In this document: positions 48,967 through 57,801 of the stretch, in pieces
Layout of the letters: each line of letters opens with the position of its first letter
Position numbering within the stretch: position 1 is the stretch's first letter
Assembly (NCBI RefSeq): GCF_003667525.1
Contig: NZ_RCUW01000004.1
Span: 186,001 to 250,000, forward strand
DNA length: 64,000 bases
Direction of reading: 5' to 3'
DNA from: Mycetocola_B reblochoni
Lineage (GTDB): Bacteria; Actinomycetota; Actinomycetes; Actinomycetales; Microbacteriaceae
Made by a program: the position numbers and the translations under genes
The notes under the pieces: model-generated
The model's database searches: none
What the model was told of the DNA's origin: nothing
Seen by the model: only the letters and a program-made list of their open reading frames with translations

Positions 48967-49751
48967 CGCGCCTTCCTCTCGGTCCTGGACTCGAACCGGC
49001 GGGCGAGAAGCCCGAGCGGAACGGTGATGATCAGATAGCAGACCCCGGCGAGCACCAGCGGGGTGAGCCCTCCCCCGCTGCTGATGGCCTCGCGGCCGAA
49101 CTTGGTCAGCTCGTACTGGGTGAGCGCGAGCCCGAGCAGGTAGACCAGGGAGGAGTCCTTGGTCAGCAGGATGACCTCGTTGGTCAACGGCGGCAGCACG
49201 ATGCGGAACGCCTGCGGGATGACGATCGACACCATCGCCCTGCTGTGCGACATGCCGAGCGAGCGGGCCGCCTCCAGCTGACCCTTCGGCACGGCCTGGA
49301 GCCCGGCGCGCAGCGTCTCCGCGATGTAGGCGGCCGAGACCATCCCGAGGGCGAGCATGACGGTGACGTAGGTGTCGAAGCGCACGCCGAACGCCGTCGG
49401 GATGCCGTATCCGAAGGCGATGAACACCAGCAGGGCGGGCACGCCGCGGAAGAACTCGATGTAGATCGTCGCCAGCCAGCGGTACGGCGCCACGGACGAC
49501 ATCCGCATGAGGGCGAGCAGCACGCCACCGCTCAGCCCGACGACGAAGCCCAGGGCCGTGTAGATGAGCGTGTTCTTCAGCGCCACCGTGATGATGGCGG
49601 GGAACTGCGCCGCGGCGACGGCGGGGTCGAAGAAGGCACGCTGCAGCTGCCCCCAGTCGGCCACGACGATCAGGACGATCACGGCGGCGGCGAGAACGGC
49701 GTACTGCGCTCCCCGCGAGATGCGGGCGCGCTGCCTCGCGGAAACGGTCAT
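48963..49751 (-). CDS. Polar amino-acid ABC transporter, permease (GlnP type)
   Basis: The 262-residue membrane protein has five to six hydrophobic segments and the HisM/GlnP family segments YIEFFRGVPALLVFI, AYIAETLRAGLQAVPKGQLEAARSLGMS (EAA loop) and QAFRIVLPPLTNEVILLTKDSSL. A single permease gene suggests a homodimeric channel. The ATG starts 76 bases after the binding-protein stop. Confidence 0.94.
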   Translation of the reverse strand: MTVSARQRARISRGAQYAVLAAAVIVLIVVADWGQLQRAFFDPAVAAAQFPAIITVALKNTLIYTALGFVVGLSGGVLLALMRMSSVAPYRWLATIYIEFFRGVPALLVFIAFGYGIPTAFGVRFDTYVTVMLALGMVSAAYIAETLRAGLQAVPKGQLEAARSLGMSHSRAMVSIVIPQAFRIVLPPLTNEVILLTKDSSLVYLLGLALTQYELTKFGREAISSGGGLTPLVLAGVCYLIITVPLGLLARRFESRTERKAR

Positions 49752-49827
49752 CGGTGGGTTCTCCCTCGCAGAGCGGACGGTCGGACGCGGGGGCCGGCGC
49801 CGTCCGCGCGGCCCCCGCCGAGGCGGG

Positions 49828-50589
49828 TCAGGACAGCCAGGTGTCGACGAGCTGGTCGTAGGTGCCGTCGGAGTTGATGCGCTCGATGGTCGCGTTGACC
49901 TTCTCGATCAGCTCGGTGTTGCCCTTGCGCACGGCGACGGCGTACTGCTCGGTGTCGAACTCCTGCGCGATGGTCAGGGAGTCATCACCGGCGACGGCGG
50001 CGCCCAAGACGGCGAGGTTGTTGATGACGGCGTCGACCTGGCCGGTCTGAAGCCCCTGCAAGGCGAGGTCGCTCTCCTCGAACTGGACGACATTGAGGCC
50101 CTGCTCGGTCGCGTACTCCTCACCCGTCGTGGCCTGCTGCACGCCGACGGGGCTGTCGCCGAGGTCGTCGACCGAGGCGATGTCGGCGTCGGCGCCGACG
50201 AGCAGCCCGAGACCGTCCTCGAAGTACGGGTCGGAGAGCGTCATCCGCTCGGCGCGCTCGTCGTTGATGCTCATCCCGGTGATGCCGGCGTCGCACTGGC
50301 GGGTGTCGAGTGCCGAACCGGACTCGATGCCCTCGAACGGGGCGGAGATCAGCGCGAGCTCGAGGCCCATGTCGTCGGCGATCTCGCGGGCGAGGTCGAT
50401 GTCGAAGCCGACGGTCTTGCCGTCCTGGCTGAACTCGAACGGCTTGTACGAGGGGTTCGTGCACACCGTGAAGGTGCCGTCGGCGACGAGGGCGAACTCG
50501 TCCTCGCCCGCCGTGGAGCTGCACGCCGACAGGGCGACGACGACCGCGCCGGCGGACAGGACGGACAGGGACAGGCGTGAGGCGCGCAT
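49828..50589 (-). CDS. Polar amino-acid ABC transporter, substrate-binding lipoprotein (GlnH type)
   Basis: The 253-residue protein is a family 3 solute-binding protein. It has a lipoprotein signal peptide with lipobox LSAC (Cys23), then TFTVCTNPSYKPFEF, GFDIDLAREIADDMGLELALI and DAGITGMSINDERAERM. It should be processed by the lspA product (3915-4499). The ATG has AGGAG 6 bases upstream; the frame stays open further upstream but that start would spoil the signal peptide. It is the first gene of the importer operon. Confidence 0.94.
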   Translation of the reverse strand: MRASRLSLSVLSAGAVVVALSACSSTAGEDEFALVADGTFTVCTNPSYKPFEFSQDGKTVGFDIDLAREIADDMGLELALISAPFEGIESGSALDTRQCDAGITGMSINDERAERMTLSDPYFEDGLGLLVGADADIASVDDLGDSPVGVQQATTGEEYATEQGLNVVQFEESDLALQGLQTGQVDAVINNLAVLGAAVAGDDSLTIAQEFDTEQYAVAVRKGNTELIEKVNATIERINSDGTYDQLVDTWLS

Positions 50590-50703
50590 GCGGGCTCCTA
50601 GTGGTGGGGCGGGACGGGGACGGGCGACCACTGAGGTGCTGTGTGACCGCGGAACATCCCCATGGTACGGGAGCACGGACCCCCGGCCCGCACCGGCGCG
50701 GGG

Positions 50704-51738
50704 TCAGCCGGCCGCGAGCGTGTCCCTGACGATCGGTGCGACCTCGCGGCCGTAGAGCTCGAGGGAGGACATCAGCTGCTCGTGCGGCATCGTCCCGTTG
50801 GCGTACTTGAGCTGGAAGCGGTCGTTGCCGAGGACCCGGTGGGTGCGCAGGATCTTCGCCGCGACGGTCTCCGGGCTGCCGACGTGCAGGGCGCCGCCAG
50901 GGCCCGCCTCGGCCTCGAAGTTCTCACGGCTGAGCGGTCCCCACCCCCGCTCCCGTCCGATGCGCGCGTGCATGCGCTGGTAGTGCGGCCACAGTTCGTC
51001 CTTGGCCTGATCGTCGGTCGCGGCGACGTGGCCGGGCGAGTGCACGGCGAGCGGCTGACGCCCCCCGCCGAACTTCGCCTCGGCGTCGCGGAACAGCCGG
51101 GCGAACGGCTCGAATCGCAGGGGGTCTCCCCCGATGATGGCCAGGATCATGGGCAGTCCGTGCTCGGCGGTCCTGATCACGGACTCGGGGCTCCCGCCGA
51201 CGGCGACCCAGGTGCGCAGGCCCGTCTCGGTCCTCGGGTACACGTTCTGCTCGTCGAGCGCGGCGCGGGTGCGACCCGACCAGCTCACCGGCTTCTCCTC
51301 GATCAGCCGGGTGAACAGCTCGAGCTTCTCCGCGAACAGCGTCTCGTAGTCCTCGAGGCGGTAGCCGAACAGCGGGAAGGACTCGGTGAACGACCCCCGG
51401 CCGAGGACCGCCTCGGCACGGCCTCCGGAGATCGCGTCGACCGTGGCGAACCGCTGGAACACGCGCACCGGGTCGTCGGAGCTGAGAACGGTCACGGCGG
51501 AGGCGACGATGATCCGCTCGGTGCGGGCCGCGATGGCCGCGAGGACGGTCTCGGGCGAGCTGACCGCGAAGTCGTCGCGGTGGTGCTCCCCCACGCCGAA
51601 GGAGTCCAGTCCGACCCGGTCGGCGAGCTCGGCCTGGGCGATCAGGTCCCTGATCGTCTGTGCCTGCGACTGCAGCGCCCCGTCGGGGCCGAGGGTGACG
51701 TCGCCGAAGGTGTCGACGCCGAGCTGGATGGTGCCCAC
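50704..51738 (-). CDS. LLM-class flavin-dependent oxidoreductase (luciferase-like)
   Basis: The 344-residue protein is a TIM-barrel of the bacterial luciferase-like family, which uses FMN or F420. It starts IQLGVDTFGDV and shows SFGVGEHHRDDFAVSSPE, VSAVTVLSSDDPVR..AVLGRGSFTESFPLFGY and WVAVGGSPESV. Substrate is unknown. The GTG has AAGGAG 6 bases upstream. An AT-rich imperfect palindrome lies in its leader, which suggests repressor control, and TACAGT at 51776-51781 is a likely -10. Confidence 0.9.
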   Translation of the reverse strand: MGTIQLGVDTFGDVTLGPDGALQSQAQTIRDLIAQAELADRVGLDSFGVGEHHRDDFAVSSPETVLAAIAARTERIIVASAVTVLSSDDPVRVFQRFATVDAISGGRAEAVLGRGSFTESFPLFGYRLEDYETLFAEKLELFTRLIEEKPVSWSGRTRAALDEQNVYPRTETGLRTWVAVGGSPESVIRTAEHGLPMILAIIGGDPLRFEPFARLFRDAEAKFGGGRQPLAVHSPGHVAATDDQAKDELWPHYQRMHARIGRERGWGPLSRENFEAEAGPGGALHVGSPETVAAKILRTHRVLGNDRFQLKYANGTMPHEQLMSSLELYGREVAPIVRDTLAAG

Positions 51739-51751
51739 AGCACACTCCTTA

Positions 51752-51781
51752 TATACGTTTGAATACTTCATCGCCACTGTA
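51752..51781 (-). promoter_or_regulatory. Promoter and candidate operator of the LLM oxidoreductase gene
   Basis: The -10 candidate TACAGT (51776-51781) is followed by an imperfect palindrome TATTCAAACGTATA (51752-51765) between the predicted transcription start and the ribosome-binding site. MarR-type repressors bind such sites; no such regulator is adjacent. Confidence 0.45.
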
Positions 51782-51871
51782 CCCCCTACGCTAGCGAGCA
51801 GCACCCGGCGCGGCCCCCTCGACCACCGCCGGAACTCTCCCACCCAGAAGCGGACGAGCGATGGAGGACCC

Positions 51872-52597
51872 GTGAGCACCGCCCCACGGCGCAGGAGCGG
51901 CCTGCGCGTCCTCGCCCTCACCCTCGGCCTCGTCCTCGTCGTCGGCGCGACGGGGGTGATCTGGACGGGGCGGGCGATCACCGGCCGTTCCGTGTACGTC
52001 AGCGAGCTCGGAGCGGCAGAGGCGGCCACGGCGACCGCGTTCAACGCGGCACTGCTCGCGCTCGGCGCCGGGGTCATCGCCGTGGCGGCGGCCTCGCGCC
52101 ATCAGACCGGGGCAACCGCTCGCCGGACGCGACGCTGGACGGTCCGGCTCCTGCTCCTCGGCACGGGAGCGGCCTTCGCCGTGGCCTCCCGCGTGCCCTG
52201 CAGCGCCGGCTGCCCCGTCCCCGGCAGCACAGCCTTCACCGCCACCGACGCCGTGCACCTCAGCGCCGCCGTCGCGGGGTTCGCCCTGGCCGGCCTCGCC
52301 ATGATCGTCACGGCGGCCACGCCGGGCCGTCGGCTGCTGCGCCTGAGCTCCCTCGTCGCCGTCGCCCTCATGGCGCTCGCCGCGGCCGCAGGCGGGCTGC
52401 TCTCGCTCCAGGGCTCCTTCCTCGCGCTCGGCGCCACTCTGGAGTTCGTCGCGATGACCGTCGCCGTCGCCTGGTTCGTCCCCTACGTCTCCGCCCAGCT
52501 CCGCCCGCTGCCGAGCGCCGAGGAGGGCACGACCGCGGGCGTCTCTCCCCGCGCCGCGGTCGCGGCTCAGGACGGGTCGATCCCGCCGTCCAGGTAG
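51872..52597 (+). CDS. Six-span membrane protein (DUF998-like)
   Basis: The 241-residue protein has six hydrophobic segments (about residues 10-30, 45-65, 82-103, 125-145, 152-172 and 183-205) joined by short loops. A conserved-looking Cys pair is visible in RVPCSAGCPVPG between spans 3 and 4. This topology and the VHLSAAVAGF segment resemble DUF998 proteins, whose function is unknown. The GTG has GGAGG upstream. Its 3' end overlaps the convergent YchJ-type gene by 31 bases. Confidence 0.72.
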   Translation: MSTAPRRRSGLRVLALTLGLVLVVGATGVIWTGRAITGRSVYVSELGAAEAATATAFNAALLALGAGVIAVAAASRHQTGATARRTRRWTVRLLLLGTGAAFAVASRVPCSAGCPVPGSTAFTATDAVHLSAAVAGFALAGLAMIVTAATPGRRLLRLSSLVAVALMALAAAAGGLLSLQGSFLALGATLEFVAMTVAVAWFVPYVSAQLRPLPSAEEGTTAGVSPRAAVAAQDGSIPPSR

Positions 52598-52962
52598 AAC
52601 CAGCGTCCGCCCCGCCGCACGAAACGGCTGAGCTCGTGCAGGCGCGACCGCACCCCCGCGCGCTCCGACACCGCGACGAACTCGACCAGGGCCGTATCGG
52701 ACCCTGGCGCGTGGGACGCCCCGAGGACGCGCAGACGGAGCCAGCGCTCGCCGCCGTCCAGAACCAGCCGTCGCGGACGGGTCTCCTGCGCCCAGCTGGC
52801 CAGCAGGTGGCCGGCTTCACCCACGGCGAAGGCCGAGTATCGGGACCGCATGAGCTCCTCTGCGCTCCTCGCCGGGCGCTCGCCCCCGATCACCGGGCCG
52901 CAACAGGCCCCGAACGCCGAACCGGAACCGCAGGGGCACGCGGCCGCCTCGTCGATCACCAT
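52567..52962 (-). CDS. YchJ family protein (UPF0225, SEC-C zinc motif)
   Basis: The 131-residue protein has an N-terminal SEC-C metal-binding motif CPCGSGSAFGACCG (about residues 9-22), the RSRYSAFAVG segment and the SnoaL/NTF2-like body of YchJ proteins (RFVRRGGRWFYLDG). Function is unestablished. It overlaps the tail of the convergent membrane-protein gene by 31 bases, so antisense transcripts may affect both. Confidence 0.9.
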   Translation of the reverse strand: MVIDEAAACPCGSGSAFGACCGPVIGGERPARSAEELMRSRYSAFAVGEAGHLLASWAQETRPRRLVLDGGERWLRLRVLGASHAPGSDTALVEFVAVSERAGVRSRLHELSRFVRRGGRWFYLDGGIDPS

Positions 52963-53059
52963 GCCCCCATTATCCCCGGCGCATCGACCGCATCCGCGCG
53001 GGAAGCGCCCGCGCCCGCGCGCACCCGTTGACCGGGGCGTCTCCGACGCCGCGACTGCC

Positions 53060-53065
53060 TACACT
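53060..53065 (+). promoter_or_regulatory. -10 hexamer of deoC
   Basis: TACACT lies 48 bases before the GTG in the 151-base divergent gap with the YchJ-type gene. The leader contains AAGAGGA before the start. Confidence 0.5.
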
Positions 53066-53113
53066 GAGGGCAGACACCCGCAGGCAGCACGAACAGCACG
53101 AAGAGGACCGCAC

Positions 53114-53839
53114 GTGAGCGACAGCACCCTGACCACCGACGCCCTGGCCGGCATGATCGACCACGCGATCCTCAAGCCCGAGCTCACGCGCGCCGACGTC
53201 GACGCGCAGCTCGCCATCGCCAGGGAGTACCGCATCCTCAGCGTCTGCGTCCGCCCGAGCGACGTCCGCTACGCCGTCGAGGCGCTCGAGGGCAGCGGAG
53301 TCGGCGTCGGAACGGTCATCGGCTTCCCCCACGGGACCACCTCGACGACGGCGAAGGTCGCCGAGTCCCGGCAGGCCATCGCCGACGGCGCGTTCGAGCT
53401 GGACATGGTCGTCAACATCGGCTGGGTGCGCAGCGGCCTCCTCGACCTGGTCGAGGACGACATCCGCGCGGTCGTCGAGGCCGCGGGGACCGTCCCGGTG
53501 AAGGTCATCATCGAGACGTCGCTGCTGAACGACGAGCAGAAGGTCGCCGCCTGCCTGGCCGCGGAGGCCACGGGTGCCGCGTTCGTCAAGACCTCGACCG
53601 GCTTCGCCGGCGGTGGCGCGACGGTCGCCGACATCACCCTCATGCGCGCGACGGTCGGCCCCTCCGTCGAGGTGAAGGCCTCCGGCGGGATCCGCAGCCT
53701 CGACGACGCCCTCGCCGTCATCGCGGCCGGCGCCAGCCGCCTGGGGACGAGCGCGACGGCGACGCTCATCACCGACCTGGAGGCCCGCACCACCACTGGC
53801 GTCGCGCTCGAGGGCGCCGTCGACACCAGCTCCTACTGA
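53114..53839 (+). CDS. deoC: Deoxyribose-phosphate aldolase
   Basis: DeoC cleaves 2-deoxyribose-5-phosphate to acetaldehyde and glyceraldehyde-3-phosphate in nucleoside salvage. The 241-residue class I aldolase has the Schiff-base lysine in FVKTSTGF (about residue 160) and the second catalytic lysine in VKASGGIR (about 187), with TVIGFPHG and DMVVNIG also present. The GTG has AAGAGGA 7 bases upstream. No other deo gene is adjacent. Confidence 0.95.
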   Translation: MSDSTLTTDALAGMIDHAILKPELTRADVDAQLAIAREYRILSVCVRPSDVRYAVEALEGSGVGVGTVIGFPHGTTSTTAKVAESRQAIADGAFELDMVVNIGWVRSGLLDLVEDDIRAVVEAAGTVPVKVIIETSLLNDEQKVAACLAAEATGAAFVKTSTGFAGGGATVADITLMRATVGPSVEVKASGGIRSLDDALAVIAAGASRLGTSATATLITDLEARTTTGVALEGAVDTSSY

Positions 53840-53965
53840 GTCCGATCGCGGTTCCGGCGCCACGACGATCGCGACCGGCGGTCTCGGCCGCCGCTCCCGC
53901 GGGCCCCTCGGCAGCGGCACCGTCGGCGCCACGGCCGCCGCTGCCGCCGCCGCCGCCGCCGCGAC
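53840..53965. other. Convergent gap between deoC and dedA with a (GCC)6 tract
   Basis: The gap contains six consecutive GCC units at 53943-53960 just beyond the dedA stop. No gene or convincing terminator is seen. Confidence 0.5.
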
Positions 53966-54646
53966 TCAGTCGGCGTCGACCCCGTCCAGACCGCCACCGC
54001 CAGCCTCCGCGCGGCGGCGGCGGACCGCCTTCCAGATCAGCCAGGCAACGCCCGCGACGACCAGGACGATGACGACCTTCTGGAAGACCCCGGCGTAGCG
54101 CTCGACCAGGTACCAGTTCTGCCCGAGCATGAAGCCCGCACCGACGAAGATGCTGTTCCAGATGAGGCTGCCGAGCGCGGTCAACAGCAGGAACCGCGGG
54201 ATCGGCATGCGGGTCAGGCCGGCGGGGATGGAGATGAGACTGCGGAAGATCGGCACCATCCTGCCGAAGAACACCGCCTTCGACCCGTGCCGCTCGAACC
54301 ACTCCTGCGTCTTGGTGATGTCGGACTCCTTCACCAGCGGCAGCCGCCGGGCCACCGCCCTCAGCCGATGCTCGCCCAGCAGGACGCCGAGCAGGTAGAG
54401 CACGAAGGCTCCGACGACGGACCCCGCCGTCGTCCAGGCGATCGTCGGCAGCAGCTGGAGGGTGCCCTGGCTGGCGGAGAACCCGGCCAACGGCAGGATC
54501 ACCTCGCTCGGCAGCGGGGGGAAGAGGTTCTCGAACGCGACGGCGAGGCCGGCACCGGGCTCACGGAGCTTCTCCATGAGCGACACCGCCCAGCCGGCGA
54601 TTCCGTCGACGGGGGCGCCCTGCGGCGGGGCGGCGAGGAAGGTCAT
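53966..54646 (-). CDS. DedA family membrane protein
   Basis: DedA proteins are multi-span proteins that include flippases of undecaprenyl phosphate and phosphatidylethanolamine. The 226-residue protein has the family motifs ENLFPPLPSEVILPLAG, FGRMVPIFRSLISIPAGLTRMP (the conserved Arg-containing re-entrant region) and GSLIWNSIFVGAG. The start at 54646 (ATG) is chosen because the -10-like TAGCCT lies 6 bases upstream, as in a leaderless gene; GTG at 54652 is the alternative. Confidence 0.9.
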   Translation of the reverse strand: MTFLAAPPQGAPVDGIAGWAVSLMEKLREPGAGLAVAFENLFPPLPSEVILPLAGFSASQGTLQLLPTIAWTTAGSVVGAFVLYLLGVLLGEHRLRAVARRLPLVKESDITKTQEWFERHGSKAVFFGRMVPIFRSLISIPAGLTRMPIPRFLLLTALGSLIWNSIFVGAGFMLGQNWYLVERYAGVFQKVVIVLVVAGVAWLIWKAVRRRRAEAGGGGLDGVDAD

Positions 54647-54652
54647 AGGCAC

Positions 54653-54658
54653 AGGCTA
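54653..54658 (-). promoter_or_regulatory. -10 hexamer of dedA, leaderless arrangement
   Basis: The minus strand reads TAGCCT 6 bases before the ATG with no ribosome-binding site. Confidence 0.5.
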
Positions 54659-54690
54659 GGGCAGCGCGTCTGTGAAGAGGCGCAAGCGCG

Positions 54691-57600
54691 CTAGCGGACC
54701 GCGACCTCGATGGCACTGTCGCCGCCGGGACGGGTCACGACGCGCACCGTGGAGGGAATCTGGTCGATCATCGCCCCCACGTGCGAGATCACCCCGACCG
54801 TGCGCCCGCCGGCGCGGAGGCCGTCGAGGGTGGACATCGCCACGTCGAGCGTCTCCGCGTCGAGCGAGCCGAACCCCTCGTCGATGAACAGGGTGTCGAG
54901 GCGGACGCCGCCCGAGCGCTCGGTCACGACCTCGGCCAGCCCGAGCGCCAGCGCGAGCGAGGCGAGGAACGACTCGCCCCCGGAGAGCGAGCGGGTGCTC
55001 CGGCTCCGGCCGGTGTGGGCGTCCTCGACGGCGAGGCCGAGGCCCGCCCTCGTGTTGCGGTAGCCGGGCGCATCGTCGTGGACGAGGCGGTAGCGTCCGG
55101 AGGTCATCGCCTCGAGCCGCGTGTTGGCCGCCTCGACGATGAGCTCGAGCTCTCCGGCCAGGACGTAGCTCTCGAGCCGCATCCGTCGCCGGTTGGGGTC
55201 CCGTCCCGCGACGGTGTTCGCCAGCTGGGCGATGACGCGGTGCGTGCGCAGCGCCTCCTCGGCCCTCCTCAGGTGGCGGCGCAGGGCCTCGGCGGCGTCC
55301 ACGGCCCTCGTCACACCCTCGGAGAGGGCCCGTCGCGCGTGGTCGGCGAGCGAGAGGCGCTCCGCCGCGGCCGCAGCGGACCGGCGACGACGGTCGAGCT
55401 CCTCGTCGTCCGGCGCGCTCGTCTCGCCGAGCTCGGCGATCCGCCGCTCCAAAACGACGCCCTCCGTGCGCTCCTGCTCGAGACGGCGCTCGGCCTCCGC
55501 CAGCGCCCCCGGCGCGAGAAGCGCGGCCGTCACCGCGGCCGCGTCCGCGAATCCGCTCCCCGCGATCGCCGTCCCCAGGGCCTCCCCGGCCCTTCGACGG
55601 CGCTCGACCGCCTCGGCCAGCGCCCGCCGTGCGGACAGCAGCCGCTGCGTGCCATCGCGCAGTCCGCGCAACGCCTCGGAGAGCGCGGACAGCGACGGCG
55701 CCGTGCCGCGCGCCGCATCGCAGCGGGCGAGCACCTCGGCGAGGCGTTCCGCGGCGGCCGCCGCCTCCGCGGCCGCGCGCTGGACATCGGACCCGGCGGT
55801 CCGACGCTCCTGCTCGATACCCTCCGCCCTGCTGATGGTGCGGTCGCGTTCCCGCTCGGCGTCGGCGGCGTCCGCCGCGAGCGGCGCGATCTCCGCGCGC
55901 TCCGCATCGATCTCGGCGCTCAGGGTCGGGATCACGTCGCCGTCGGACCCCGGCGCGGGGTCGACCCCCCTGGCCGCCGCGAGGGCGGCGACCAGCTCTG
56001 CCTGCCTGGCGGTGCGGGCGGCGAGCGAGGCCCCGGCCACGCGGGCGCGCTCGCCCGCGGCGGCCCGCTCCGCCTCCGCACGCTCGAGCTCCTCTCGGGC
56101 CCGCTCGAGCGCGTCGTCGGACACCCGCGCGGCCGGTTCCGCCGGCGAGGGGTGGTCCGGCGACCCGCACACGGGGCACGACTCACCGGGGCGGAGCTCC
56201 CCGGCGAGGACACCCGCCTGCTCCTGCACCCGCGCCCGGAAGAGCGCCAGCTGCGCGGCGGAGGCCGAGGTCGACGCCCGGAGGGCGTCGTGCTCCCGCC
56301 GGACGGCGGTCGCGAGCTCTTCCTCGGCGTCGGCGCGATCGACGGCGGCCTGACGCACGGCGCCCAGCTGACGCGTCCAGTCGTCGAGAACCCTCAACCG
56401 CTCGGCCGCCAGGGCAGCGGCAGAGAGCCGACGCTCCGCCGCTGCCCTGGCCGCGGGCAGCTCGGCCGCCTCGGCGTCCAGCAGCGCACGGCGCGCCTCG
56501 GACCTCTCCTGTTCGCGGCGCGCCGCCTCCGCGCTCGCGCGGAGCTCCGGCAGTCGCCTCTCGTCCTCGCGAGCCGCGTCGACCGTCCCCCTCCGCTCGC
56601 TCACCGCGTCGAGGAGCAGGTGCGCCTCCGCCTCGTCAGCAGGGACGGGCGGTTCCTCGCCGAGGGCATCACCGTCGACGCTCCACGCCGACAACGCCTC
56701 GGAGAGGGCAACCCCCGCTACGGCGACCGCCCGCTCGGCCTCCGCGGCCTGCTCGACCCTGGCGCGAAGCGACTCCGCCGACCGGGCACGCGCGACCAGT
56801 TCCCCGCGCGCCGCGCGGTCCTCCGTGCCGGCGAGAAAGTGCTGCATCTGCGCCTGCAGCTGCCGTGACTCCTCCGCCCGCGACCGCTGCTCCTCCGCGG
56901 CGGTCAGCTCATCCGCGCGTGCCGCCGCGTCCTCGGCGCACCGTTCGCGAGAGGCGGCCGCGACGTCGCGACGCTCGACGAGGACGGCGACGACGGCCGA
57001 GACCCAGTCGGTGACGGCGTCGACGGGCAGCTCGTGCTCGGCGACGGCCGGCGGTGGTCCGACGGGCGGCTCGGCCGGTTCGGTCCGTCCGTCGGCCCCG
57101 GCGCCCTCATCCGGGCCGTGCTCCTCGCCCATCACGGCGGAGGCGAGCTGATGCAGCCGCGCCAGCTCCCGCTCGAGCTCGGCCAGCTCGGCCGCGCCCC
57201 TGCCCTCCCCGTCGCGCCGACGCTGCTCGAGCATCCGCTCGACCCTGTCGAAGCGCTCGCTGTCGAACAGGCTGCGCAGCACCGTCTGGCGCTCGTCGCT
57301 TCCGGCGCGGAGGAACTCCTGGAACCTGTTCTGCGCCAGCAGGACGACCTGAAGGAACTGCTCGCGGTTGAGCCCGAGCAGGCGGGTGATCTCCGCCCCG
57401 ACCTCGCGGAGCTGGCTCGCCTCGACGCGCCACTCGCCGTCCACCAGCCGCAGCAGCCGCGCGGTGGACTTCTGTTCGGTCGTCCCCGTCCCGGAGCGCT
57501 TGGGCCTGTCCCACGACGGCGTGCGCGTCACCTCGTACAGCTCGCCCGCCGTGGAGAACCGGACCGTGACCTCGCTCGGGTCCTCCGCGGAGGCGAAGTC

Positions 57601-57801
57601 GCTGCGCAGGCGCGACTCCGCCTTCTCGTATCGCGGCACGCTGCCGTAGAGCGCGAAACAGATCGCGTCGAGGATCGACGACTTCCCGGCCCCCGTCCGC
57701 CCGGTGATGAGGAACAGCCCGTCCGGCATGGCCTCGAGATCGAGGCGCTGCCGTCGCACGAAGGGTCCGAAGCCGGCGATCTCGACCGAGAGGATCCTCA
57801 C
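54691..57801 (-). CDS. sbcC: Exonuclease SbcC (Rad50-like ATPase)
   Basis: SbcC is the ATPase of the SbcCD nuclease, which processes DNA hairpins and double-strand breaks. The 1,036-residue protein has Walker A GRTGAGKSS (about residue 35), long coiled coils rich in Ala, Glu and Arg, and the zinc hook CPVCG (about residue 540, exactly central). The signature LSGGESF (about 942) and Walker B LFIDEGFGSLD (about 970) follow. The GTG start overlaps the sbcD stop (GTGA), so the two are coupled. The stop is 44 bases from the start of dedA. Confidence 0.95.
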   Translation of the reverse strand: MRILSVEIAGFGPFVRRQRLDLEAMPDGLFLITGRTGAGKSSILDAICFALYGSVPRYEKAESRLRSDFASAEDPSEVTVRFSTAGELYEVTRTPSWDRPKRSGTGTTEQKSTARLLRLVDGEWRVEASQLREVGAEITRLLGLNREQFLQVVLLAQNRFQEFLRAGSDERQTVLRSLFDSERFDRVERMLEQRRRDGEGRGAAELAELERELARLHQLASAVMGEEHGPDEGAGADGRTEPAEPPVGPPPAVAEHELPVDAVTDWVSAVVAVLVERRDVAAASRERCAEDAAARADELTAAEEQRSRAEESRQLQAQMQHFLAGTEDRAARGELVARARSAESLRARVEQAAEAERAVAVAGVALSEALSAWSVDGDALGEEPPVPADEAEAHLLLDAVSERRGTVDAAREDERRLPELRASAEAARREQERSEARRALLDAEAAELPAARAAAERRLSAAALAAERLRVLDDWTRQLGAVRQAAVDRADAEEELATAVRREHDALRASTSASAAQLALFRARVQEQAGVLAGELRPGESCPVCGSPDHPSPAEPAARVSDDALERAREELERAEAERAAAGERARVAGASLAARTARQAELVAALAAARGVDPAPGSDGDVIPTLSAEIDAERAEIAPLAADAADAERERDRTISRAEGIEQERRTAGSDVQRAAAEAAAAAERLAEVLARCDAARGTAPSLSALSEALRGLRDGTQRLLSARRALAEAVERRRRAGEALGTAIAGSGFADAAAVTAALLAPGALAEAERRLEQERTEGVVLERRIAELGETSAPDDEELDRRRRSAAAAAERLSLADHARRALSEGVTRAVDAAEALRRHLRRAEEALRTHRVIAQLANTVAGRDPNRRRMRLESYVLAGELELIVEAANTRLEAMTSGRYRLVHDDAPGYRNTRAGLGLAVEDAHTGRSRSTRSLSGGESFLASLALALGLAEVVTERSGGVRLDTLFIDEGFGSLDAETLDVAMSTLDGLRAGGRTVGVISHVGAMIDQIPSTVRVVTRPGGDSAIEVAVR

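Noticed and set aside
48166..50589. Importer as glutamine-specific
   Set aside because: The three-gene layout and motifs are shared by importers for glutamine, glutamate, cystine and basic amino acids, and no residue I can read settles the substrate.
53943..53960. (GCC)6 tract after dedA as a phase-variable repeat
   Set aside because: It lies in a convergent intergenic gap, not in a coding region or promoter, and six GCC units are unremarkable in this GC-rich sequence.
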